Positions 1 to 5,809 of a DNA stretch of 5,809 nt are shown in pieces. The stretch's first letter is position 1; every line of letters starts with the position of its first letter. Below the pieces are notes generated by a model that was not told the origin of the DNA, did not search any database, and was given only the letters and a program-made list of their open reading frames with translations. Source of the stretch: Prevotellaceae bacterium (lineage in GTDB: Bacteria; Bacteroidota; Bacteroidia; Bacteroidales; UBA932). A program made the position numbers and the translations under genes. The DNA is taken from contig JAISSE010000006.1 in NCBI GenBank assembly GCA_031273285.1, positions 1 through 5,809 on the forward strand, given 5' to 3'.

Positions 1-26
1 GTGAATTACAGCATTTTGAAAGATTT

Positions 27-59
27 TTAGTATTTTCCAAACTAAAATATTTATCTTTG
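27..59 (+). promoter_or_regulatory. Possible Bacteroidota-type promoter of purL-ilvD
   Basis: TATCTTTG at 52-59 matches the TAnnTTTG -7 consensus of the Bacteroidota primary sigma factor exactly. A weak -33 candidate, TTAG at 27-30 (3 of 4 matches to TTTG), lies 21 bases upstream, within the usual spacing. Transcription would then start a few bases after 59, leaving a very short leader before the ATG at 80. The surrounding 79 bases are AT-rich and hold no gene on either strand. The -7 match is seen directly; promoter function is inferred. Confidence 0.5.
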
Positions 60-79
60 TGCATCAAAAATAGTATAAT

Positions 80-2302
80 ATGCAAAAAGTCAGTTACGAA
101 ACAGCTAAAGAGCTTGGGATTTTGCCGGAAGAATTGGATTCTATAAAAGAGATTTTGGGACGGATGCCCAATTTCACGGAGTTGAACATATATTCCGCAA
201 TGTGGTCGGAACATGCATCTTACAAAAATTCCATCAAATGGTTGAAGACCCTGCCGCGCAAAGGCGAGCATCTGCTGGTCGAAGCCGGAAGCGAAAATGC
301 AGGTCTGGTGAACCTTGGCGACGGGTTGGCATGTGCCTTTAAGATCGAATCGCACAATCATCCCTGCGCCGTCGAACCCTATCAGGGCGCCGCAACGGGC
401 GTCGGAGGAATCAACCGCGACATATTCACCATGGGTGCGCGCCCCGTGGCACAGTTAAATTCACTGCGTTTCGGAATGCCCGACGAAGAACACAACAGGC
501 GACTTATGCGCGGCGTAGTCAAAGGCATCGGCGATTACGGCAACTGCTTCGGCGTGCCCGTTGTCGGAGGCGAAGTGGCTTTTGACGAATGTTACAGGAT
601 AAATCCCTTAGTGAATGCGATGTCGGTGGGTTTGGTCGAAATCGGCAACACCATATCGGCGACGGCGGGAGGAGTCGGTAATCCCGTATATATCATAGGT
701 TCGCTGACGGGGAAGGACGGTATTCACGGAACAACATTTGCTTCGGCGGACATCACCGAAGATTCTGCCGACGACATACCGTCGATTCAGGTTGGCGACC
801 CGTTTATGGAAAAACTTTTGCTCGAAGCGTCTCTGGAACTGCGCGATAGCGGCGCTTTAGTCGGTATGCAGGACATGGGAGCCGCCGGAATCATCTGCTC
901 TACCTCCGAAATGTCGGAAAGAGGCGGATGCGGAATGAAGATAGATTTAAGCAAAGTCCCTTTGCGTCAGAAAAATATGGAGGCATGGGAAATACTGCTT
1001 TCCGAATCGCAGGAGCGTATGCTGGCTGTCGTTGAGAAAGGGAAAGAACATATCGTCGAAGCGATTTTCGAAAAATGGGATTTGGAATGTGCCATAATAG
1101 GCGAAATCATTGAAGAAGACAAACTTTTGTTTTGGTACAAGGGAGATTTGGTTGCCGAAGTTCCGGCATCGTCTCTGGCTTTGGGCGGAGGCGCTCCGCA
1201 ATACGACAGGGAGTATGCCGAGCCGGCATATATCAGGGAATATGCCAAATTCGACATGAAAACCGTTTCCGAACCGTCGAATCTCAAAGAGATTGCGCTT
1301 TTCCTTGCCGGACATCCGAACATCGCTTCAAAGAGGTGGGTGTACGAACAGTATGATTCCATGGTTCGTACCGTAAATATGAGCACGAATATTCCGTCGG
1401 ATGCGGCTGTGGTGTCAATCAAGGGGTCGAAGAAGGCTCTGGTGCTTACCGTGGACTGTAACTCGCGCTATGTCAAGGCAAATCCGAAAGTCGGCGCAAT
1501 GATAGCCGTTTCGGAAGGAGCGCGCAACGTTGTCTGTTCGGGCGGCGAACCCTGCGCCATAACCAACTGTCTCAACTTCGGAAATCCGTATAATCCCGCC
1601 ATTTACTGGCAATTTGTGGAAACAATAAAAGGTATGGGCGAGGCTTGCAGCAAATTCGGCACCCCCGTTACGGGCGGGAACGTAAGTTTCTACAATCAGT
1701 CGGAAATTGCCGGAAAAACGGAAGCCGTATTCCCCACACCCACAATAGGAATGCTGGGTGTTTTGAAAGACAAGACATACCAGACCACCCTGTCGTTCCG
1801 TCAGAAAGGCGACATGATTTACCTTGTCGGACGTTCGTACAATGATATTTCTTCGTCCGAATATCTTTACAGTTACCATAAAGTCAGGGAATCGCCCGCG
1901 CCTCATTTCGATTTGGACGAAGAATACGAGGTTCAGGAACTGATAAAAGCTCTGATCAGGGCAAACCTGATTCACAGCGCGCACGATGTTTCCGACGGCG
2001 GATTGTTCATCGCTTTGCTCGAATCGGCAATGCCCGAAAATTTCGGGTTTGACATTACTTCCGACGCCGAAATCAGGACGGACGCCTTCCTGTTCGGAGA
2101 ATCGCAAAGCAGGGTTGTCGTTTCGGTATCGGATGCAAAGGAAGCGGCTTTCATCGACTTCGTAAGTCGCTATAATGTGCCTATTTCCACACTGGGACAT
2201 GTTACCAAGTCGGAAATTCGGGTAGATGACACTTCGTTCGGATTTATCAGCGATTTCAAGAAAATATATGATACTTCTCTGGAAAATATTATCACAGGAT
2301 AA
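80..2302 (+). CDS. purL: Phosphoribosylformylglycinamidine synthase, small PurL subunit
   Basis: This cytosolic enzyme carries out step 4 of de novo purine synthesis, converting FGAR, ATP and ammonia (from glutamine) to FGAM. At 740 aa it is the small PurL form, which by family knowledge works in a complex with separate PurS and PurQ (glutaminase) subunits; neither is encoded in this window. The protein is a tandem duplication of the AIRS/PurM-like fold: N half about 80-360, C half about 430-710. Visible motifs are WSEHASYK (42-49), ESHNHP (90-95, the active-site His region), GDYGN (151-155), QVGDP (237-241), QDMGAAG (264-270), SESQERM (308-314), NCLNFGNP (496-503), [11 protein letters not shown] (531-541), HDVSDGGL (635-642) and GESQSR (673-678). 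Many homologues have Cys where this one has Ala46 (SEHC). The ATG at 80 is the first in-frame start after a TAG at 71-73. There is no Shine-Dalgarno, only A/T-rich sequence. The frame is intact and probably forms an operon with ilvD. Confidence 0.97.
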   Translation: MQKVSYETAKELGILPEELDSIKEILGRMPNFTELNIYSAMWSEHASYKNSIKWLKTLPRKGEHLLVEAGSENAGLVNLGDGLACAFKIESHNHPCAVEPYQGAATGVGGINRDIFTMGARPVAQLNSLRFGMPDEEHNRRLMRGVVKGIGDYGNCFGVPVVGGEVAFDECYRINPLVNAMSVGLVEIGNTISATAGGVGNPVYIIGSLTGKDGIHGTTFASADITEDSADDIPSIQVGDPFMEKLLLEASLELRDSGALVGMQDMGAAGIICSTSEMSERGGCGMKIDLSKVPLRQKNMEAWEILLSESQERMLAVVEKGKEHIVEAIFEKWDLECAIIGEIIEEDKLLFWYKGDLVAEVPASSLALGGGAPQYDREYAEPAYIREYAKFDMKTVSEPSNLKEIALFLAGHPNIASKRWVYEQYDSMVRTVNMSTNIPSDAAVVSIKGSKKALVLTVDCNSRYVKANPKVGAMIAVSEGARNVVCSGGEPCAITNCLNFGNPYNPAIYWQFVETIKGMGEACSKFGTPVTGGNVSFYNQSEIAGKTEAVFPTPTIGMLGVLKDKTYQTTLSFRQKGDMIYLVGRSYNDISSSEYLYSYHKVRESPAPHFDLDEEYEVQELIKALIRANLIHSAHDVSDGGLFIALLESAMPENFGFDITSDAEIRTDAFLFGESQSRVVVSVSDAKEAAFIDFVSRYNVPISTLGHVTKSEIRVDDTSFGFISDFKKIYDTSLENIITG

Positions 2303-2346
2303 CCTCCGGTGCGGCAATCATTCATCAATATAATGTACAGCAATTT

Positions 2347-4176
2347 ATGGAAATACCCTTAAGAAGTTCGACGATAACCCGCGGGCGGAGAATGGCGGGA
2401 GCAAGAGCCTTGCTGAAAGCCAACGGAATGAGCGAAGAACAAATGGGAATGCCTGTTATCGCAATAGTCAATTCCTTTACACAATTTGTGCCCGGACATG
2501 TTCATCTTCACGAAACGGGTCAGGAAATCAAACGGATAATACAGTCGCTCGGCTGTTTTGCGGCTGAGTTTAACACCATCGCCATCGACGACGGTATCGC
2601 AATGGGGCACGACGGAATGCTGTATTCGCTGCCTTCGAGAGACCTGATTGCCGACAGCGTGGAGTACATGGTCAATGCCCACAGAGCCGATGCCATGATT
2701 TGCATAAGCAACTGTGACAAAATCACTCCCGGCATGATGATGGCGGCAGTGAGGCTGAATATTCCCGCCGTTTTCGTGTCCGGAGGTCCGATGGAAGCCG
2801 GCAATCTCAACGGCAGGCATCTTGACTTGATTGATGCAATGGTGCAGGCAGCCGATTTGTCCGTCAGCGACGAAGAAATTCGGAACATCGAACAGGCTGC
2901 CTGCCCCACCTGCGGCTCCTGTTCGGGGATGTTCACTGCCAATTCGATGAACTGCCTGAACGAAGCGATAGGACTGGCTTTGCCCGGAAACGGAACAATC
3001 GTAGCTACCCACAGAAACAGGCAAAAACTGTTTGAAGACGCGGCAAAACTGACAGTTCGGAATGCTACCCGCTACTACTCGAAAGGAGATAATTCCGTTC
3101 TGCCGAAAAGCATTGCAACCCGCGCGGCTTTTCTGAATGCAATGACGCTGGATATTGCCATGGGTGGCTCGACAAACACCGTTCTGCACCTTCTGGCGGT
3201 GGCGCAGGAGGCGGGAGTCGATTTCACAATGGACGATATTGACGCCCTGTCGCGAAAAACCCCGTGCCTGTGCAAGGTCGCGCCGAACACGAATAAATAT
3301 TACGTTCAGGATGTTAACCGTGCCGGAGGTGTAATTTCAATCATGACGGAGCTGGCTAAGGGCGGATTACTTGATGTGTCCGTCAAACGTGTCGACGGTC
3401 TGACTTTGAAGGAGGCAATCGGTCTGTACGGAATCACCGAAGAAACGGCAAAAGCGGAGTATATAAAAAGGTATAAATCGGCTCCCGGAGGGAAATTCAA
3501 CCTCGTGGCGGGGTCGCAATTCTCATATTTCGAGAGTTTTGATACCGACAGAACGGCAGGCTGCATAAGAAATACGGAAAATGCTTACAGCAAAGACGGC
3601 GGACTGGCTGTGCTGAAAGGCAATATCGCCACCGACGGCTGCGTGGTCAAAACTGCCGGAGTGGACGAAAGTATCCTGAAATTCAGGGGAACAGCCAAGG
3701 TCTTCGATTCTCAGGATTCCGCCTGCGAAGGGATACTGTCGGGTGAAATTGTCGAAGGCGACGTCGTCGTGATTGTCTACGAAGGACCCAAAGGCGGTCC
3801 GGGTATGCAGGAAATGCTGTATCCCACATCGTACATCAAATCAAAGCATCTGGGAAAAGAATGCGCTCTGATAACCGACGGACGTTTTTCGGGAGGCACA
3901 TCGGGACTGTCGATAGGGCATATATCGCCCGAAGCGGCGGCAGGAGGAAACATCGCTCTGGTACGCAGCGGCGATATTATTGAGATAGACATACCTGCTC
4001 GCACAATCAACGTGCTTTTGTCCGACGAAGAACTTCAACAGCGTCGCGCGGAGGAGGCAAACAGAGGAAAAGACGCTTTTACTCCGCCTTTCCGAAAACG
4101 GGAAATCTCCAATGCCCTGAAAGCGTATGCCAATATGGTGAGTTCCGCAGACAAAGGCGCCGTTAGGATAATTTGA
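2347..4176 (+). CDS. ilvD: Dihydroxy-acid dehydratase (E. coli-like, probably [4Fe-4S])
   Basis: IlvD dehydrates 2,3-dihydroxy-isovalerate and 2,3-dihydroxy-3-methylvalerate to the 2-keto acids that lead to valine, leucine and isoleucine. At 609 aa it is full length (E. coli IlvD is 616). The N-terminal half carries the cluster and Mg sites: Asp81-Asp82 in DDGIAMGH, Cys123 and Lys124 in SNCDKITPG (the Lys is carbamylated in studied members), and [18 protein letters not shown] (186-203), with Cys192 the likely ligand. GRFSGGTSG (512-520) holds the catalytic Ser515. At 43-51 the sequence reads SFTQFVPGH, without the extra Cys found there in [2Fe-2S] relatives. This matches the oxygen-sensitive E. 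coli type. The ATG at 2347 is 44 bases after the purL stop; the nearer ATG at 2333 is out of frame. No separate promoter is obvious, so read-through from purL is likely. The usual ilvB/ilvN/ilvC/leu neighbours are absent. Confidence 0.97.
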   Translation: MEIPLRSSTITRGRRMAGARALLKANGMSEEQMGMPVIAIVNSFTQFVPGHVHLHETGQEIKRIIQSLGCFAAEFNTIAIDDGIAMGHDGMLYSLPSRDLIADSVEYMVNAHRADAMICISNCDKITPGMMMAAVRLNIPAVFVSGGPMEAGNLNGRHLDLIDAMVQAADLSVSDEEIRNIEQAACPTCGSCSGMFTANSMNCLNEAIGLALPGNGTIVATHRNRQKLFEDAAKLTVRNATRYYSKGDNSVLPKSIATRAAFLNAMTLDIAMGGSTNTVLHLLAVAQEAGVDFTMDDIDALSRKTPCLCKVAPNTNKYYVQDVNRAGGVISIMTELAKGGLLDVSVKRVDGLTLKEAIGLYGITEETAKAEYIKRYKSAPGGKFNLVAGSQFSYFESFDTDRTAGCIRNTENAYSKDGGLAVLKGNIATDGCVVKTAGVDESILKFRGTAKVFDSQDSACEGILSGEIVEGDVVVIVYEGPKGGPGMQEMLYPTSYIKSKHLGKECALITDGRFSGGTSGLSIGHISPEAAAGGNIALVRSGDIIEIDIPARTINVLLSDEELQQRRAEEANRGKDAFTPPFRKREISNALKAYANMVSSADKGAVRII

Positions 4177-4179
4177 ATG

Positions 4180-4211
4180 AACGATGAACTGTAAACGATG
4201 AACTATAAACG
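4180..4211. repeat. Two-copy 14-bp tandem repeat just after ilvD
   Basis: AACGATGAACTGTA (4180-4193) is followed directly by AACGATGAACTATA (4194-4207), with one mismatch, and by the first four bases of a third copy (AACG, 4208-4211). That last piece is also the start of the left arm of the next inverted repeat. The array begins four bases after the ilvD stop codon. Short degenerate repeats of this flavour are, as far as I recall, common in Bacteroidota intergenic DNA. No function can be read from it. Confidence 0.8.
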
Positions 4212-4331
4212 CAAAGGGCGCAAAGAATTTTCGCAAACGTAAATTCGACGCAGTCAAAGTTCGCAAGGGGGAAAACAGTGTCGGCGATATAAACTTTGCG
4301 ACCTTGGCGGATTCTTTGCGACCTTTGCGTT
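4208..4331. repeat. 21-bp inverted repeat (CGCAAAG type) with inner partial copies
   Basis: The outer arms are 4208-4228 (beginning AACGCAAAGG) and 4311-4331 (ending CCTTTGCGTT). They are reverse complements at 20 of 21 positions; the single mismatch is G4218. The 82 bases between contain further CGCAA-like pieces on the left (about 4232-4237 and 4262-4266) and a second CTTTGCGACCTT at 4294-4305. The latter repeats the one at 4314-4325 with a 20-bp period. The RNA or single-stranded DNA could fold into a long imperfect hairpin. The right arm is followed by TAAAAAATG rather than a T-run, so it is not a canonical terminator for ilvD. It may be a dispersed intergenic repeat or a non-classical 3' stabilising structure; both readings are inference. 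Confidence 0.8.
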
Positions 4332-4390
4332 AAAAAATGTTGCTTTTGAAACAGCCGACTACACAGGTATAATTTCCAAAATATCCTTTA

Positions 4391-4450
4391 TTGGACAATC
4401 TTCGACAATCTTCGGCAATCTTCGGCAATCTTCGGCAATCTTCGGCAATC
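4391..4450. repeat. 10-bp tandem array, six copies of TTCGGCAATC
   Basis: Four identical TTCGGCAATC units occupy 4411-4450. They are preceded by TTCGACAATC (4401-4410, one change) and TTGGACAATC (4391-4400, two changes), so divergence increases toward the left edge. The 10-base period is not a multiple of three and no reading frame spans the array usefully, so it is non-coding. It is close to one helical turn, so any protein that reads the unit would meet each copy on nearly the same DNA face. Perfect adjacent copies suggest recent slippage expansion, and copy number could vary between strains. It is not a CRISPR: there are no spacers and the unit is too short. Confidence 0.95.
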
Positions 4451-4515
4451 TATTCTTTCAATCCAGTATGTATTTTGCAATATTTGTTTCTTAAATTAAG
4501 AGTGTGTTAATAATA

Positions 4516-5364
4516 TTAATATTTTTCATCTCCAATATATGCCGTTGAGATTATTCTTTCAATTAAAAGTCTTAGATAATATCTCCTGCCTTCAAGTTCT
4601 TCAAAGGACACTTCGCCTTTGTTTCCATAGGTTCTAACTTTCACAAAGTAGCTAATGCCATTCTTTTTTGTAGGGTCGAACGATATAAAATTATCTGTGA
4701 TTGTATATTGATAGTCATCTTCCCAAATCATTGTATATTTAAAACCTTTTACACCAAAAACAGTAGCCCTTTTTATGTCTTTTTTGTGAACAAATATTTC
4801 ATCTCCATCATCATTTAATTGCCCAACTATCACAACTTCCATTTTTGCTGTTTTTTCAACATCAATTACATCCTTATTTTTGTTGTAGACAGGTGCATAT
4901 ATTAAGATTTCGGTTGTTATGCCCTCTGAACTTACATTTTCGAATCTTCCAGCACCGGCTTGTACAAATAAAGCATTATTTGGCACACGATAACTCATAA
5001 TAAATTGTCTAAATCCCAATGGCTTGGCATCTTTTCCTTTTATTTTAAATACGTTTTGATAACCATAATCGTAAGCTTTAATAGGGTCAGTAGCTATTTC
5101 TAATGCAATACGTCTTTGCTGTTCATCCGCGTACTTTAAATTTTCCAACCTGTTTTTTTCATTTTGTGCGTTTGCAAGTTGTAATGCTCCATAGTCTATA
5201 GTTGTAATGGTTTTGTGCTCATATACATTGCCACTAACATTTACATTTTTGTTTATATTTGCATCTACCCTTTGATTCACATCAATATTATAATATGTTG
5301 AATATTGGGCTTTTGCTGTTGTAAGAACAACAATTAAAATCACAAGTGATATTATTTTTTTCAT
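4516..5364 (-). CDS. Unrecognised exported protein, AT-rich gene
   Basis: With the start at 5364 the product is 282 aa and begins with a clear signal peptide: KK at 2-3, a hydrophobic core at about 4-14, and AKA (17-19) before Gln20, a common cleavage pattern in exported Bacteroidota proteins. It should therefore reach the periplasm or outer surface; there is no lipobox Cys and no second membrane segment. After cleavage comes an Asn/Val-alternating stretch (VNQRVDANINKNVNVSGNV, 29-47), a charged segment likely helical (about 58-91), a mostly beta-like region (about 105-250), and a probable C-terminal helix (252-274). I do not recognise the family. The reading frame stays open upstream to an ATG at 5499 that overlaps the preceding stop, adding 45 residues. 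I prefer 5364 because only that start places the signal sequence at the N terminus, and it has an A-rich start context. A GGAG lies too far upstream (about 19 bases) to serve as Shine-Dalgarno. The gene is much more AT-rich than purL or ilvD, which suggests a different history. Confidence 0.85.
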   Translation of the reverse strand: MKKIISLVILIVVLTTAKAQYSTYYNIDVNQRVDANINKNVNVSGNVYEHKTITTIDYGALQLANAQNEKNRLENLKYADEQQRRIALEIATDPIKAYDYGYQNVFKIKGKDAKPLGFRQFIMSYRVPNNALFVQAGAGRFENVSSEGITTEILIYAPVYNKNKDVIDVEKTAKMEVVIVGQLNDDGDEIFVHKKDIKRATVFGVKGFKYTMIWEDDYQYTITDNFISFDPTKKNGISYFVKVRTYGNKGEVSFEELEGRRYYLRLLIERIISTAYIGDEKY

Positions 5365-5495
5365 TTTATTTGTTTTATGTCCACTCCTTTTGCAGACGGA
5401 ATAAAATTTCTTCGGCTCTTTGGAATGACTCTGATTTTCCTTTGATACAATCACATAATTTACTTCCATATCTTCTTTTATTAAATCATTATCTA

Positions 5496-5809
5496 TCATT
5501 CCCCTCCATTCTCCGTTCCCTCCTCGCCTTTCTTTTTCGAGGCAACGATACCCGCATGGCGGTTATACGCAACCGCATACTGGTGAATCTGAGCGTTGAT
5601 AATGCCGGCAATCTCCTCAAGAGCCGCTTTTGCGTCCGCATCAACCGGCATCAGCGACAGACCGTTGATGATTTGACTCAGGACGCCGAACGAATCGTTA
5701 GCCTTTGCTGCAAGCGCCGTCAGCGTTCCGCGTTCGCGCCGGGCTTCCTTCGCGTTGGTGCGGGAGATGTGAAGCTGCTCGAAATCGTTGTTTTCCTTTT
5801 CGAGCCTGT
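5496..5809 (-). CDS. C-terminal part of a possible DUF6261-family protein
   Basis: An open frame enters from the right edge and ends at TGA 5498-5496, giving 103 visible residues that begin RLEKENNDFEQLHISRTN; its start lies outside the window. Codon use is GC-rich, like purL and ilvD. The fragment is strongly helical: a charged segment, then alanine-rich helices around ALAAKANDSFGVLSQIIN and ALEEIAGIINAQIHQYA, then a polar tail (KKKGEEGTENGGE) likely disordered. The order of L-x-x-x-N-x-x-F-x-x-L-x-x-x-R-T followed by a helix with IN near the C terminus recalls the C-terminal end of Bacteroidota DUF6261 proteins (function unknown, about 240 aa). This is recognition from memory and is tentative. 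There is no signal peptide or membrane segment in the visible part. Its stop overlaps a possible upstream start of the next gene (ATGA), and the last codons contain a GGAGGGG run. Confidence 0.72.
   Translation of the reverse strand, partial: RLEKENNDFEQLHISRTNAKEARRERGTLTALAAKANDSFGVLSQIINGLSLMPVDADAKAALEEIAGIINAQIHQYAVAYNRHAGIVASKKKGEEGTENGGE

Larger units (their letters stand above)
4177..4515. other. Repeat-rich non-coding spacer between convergent genes
   Basis: These 339 bases separate the ilvD stop from the stop of the opposing AT-rich gene. I find no credible ORF, tRNA or other structured RNA. From left to right the stretch holds a 14-bp tandem duplication (4180-4211), a CGCAAAG-type inverted repeat (4208-4331), about 60 bases of AT-rich sequence with no pattern I recognise (4332-4390), a 10-bp tandem array (4391-4450), and an AT-rich tail (4451-4515). 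The tail contains two 13-base odd palindromes, TCTTAAATTAAGA (4489-4501) and TTAATAATATTAA (4507-4519). No hairpin followed by a T-run is visible on either strand, so the way the two converging transcripts end is not evident. Confidence 0.8.

Noticed and set aside
1415..2317. 300-codon open frame on the - strand opposite the C-terminal half of purL
   Set aside because: It lies wholly across a well-conserved gene, its translation shows no recognisable domain, and long antisense frames are expected opposite such codon use.
2359..3189. 276-codon open frame on the - strand opposite ilvD
   Set aside because: It is a shadow of ilvD. The translation is rich in His, Arg, Gly and Cys with no family resemblance, and there is no start context of its own.
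4208..4331. Rho-independent terminator of ilvD
   Set aside because: The arms are far apart (82 bases) and the right arm is followed by A-rich sequence, with no T-run on either strand.
4391..4450. CRISPR-like array
   Set aside because: The 10-bp units are directly adjacent with no spacers, and no cas gene is present.
4489..4519. Two 13-base palindromes (TCTTAAATTAAGA and TTAATAATATTAA) as terminator or operator
   Set aside because: Both are almost purely A/T with a single-base centre, lack a T-run on the relevant strand, and are readily produced by chance in AT-rich DNA.
4208..5499. Insertion sequence or mobile element bounded by the inverted repeat
   Set aside because: No transposase or integrase is encoded, the inverted repeat does not enclose the AT-rich gene, and I found no matching repeat or target duplication at 5499.

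Overview
The window looks like chromosomal DNA from a member of the Bacteroidota. Four things point that way: a TAnnTTTG-type -7 element in front of the first gene, A/T-rich translation starts without a well-placed Shine-Dalgarno, an exported protein whose predicted cleavage is AKA|Q, and a partial protein that resembles the Bacteroidota family DUF6261. This is inference from style and from family memory, since no marker RNA is present.

Layout. Positions 1-79 are a short AT-rich leader with a plausible promoter. Next come two intact housekeeping genes on the + strand, 44 bases apart: purL (80-2302; the small, PurS/PurQ-dependent form of FGAM synthase) and ilvD (2347-4176; dihydroxy-acid dehydratase of the E. 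coli-like type). They are probably co-transcribed, although one serves purine and the other branched-chain amino-acid synthesis, and neither has its usual pathway partners in view. A gene-free stretch of 339 bases (4177-4515) lies between convergent genes. It holds three different repeats: a 14-bp tandem duplication, a near-perfect 21-bp inverted repeat of CGCAAAG type, and six head-to-tail copies of a 10-bp unit. On the - strand there follow an AT-rich gene for an unrecognised exported protein (4516-5364, possibly starting at 5499) and the C-terminal 103 codons of a GC-richer gene that runs off the right edge (5496-5809).

The purL and ilvD genes are ordinary and their key motifs are intact. 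The less ordinary part is 4177-5499: repeat-dense non-coding DNA joined to one strongly AT-rich gene, with an abrupt base-composition change at 5499. That position is also an ATGA stop/start overlap. I see no defence system, CRISPR array, transposase, integrase, tRNA or rRNA, and I do not claim a new biological system here.
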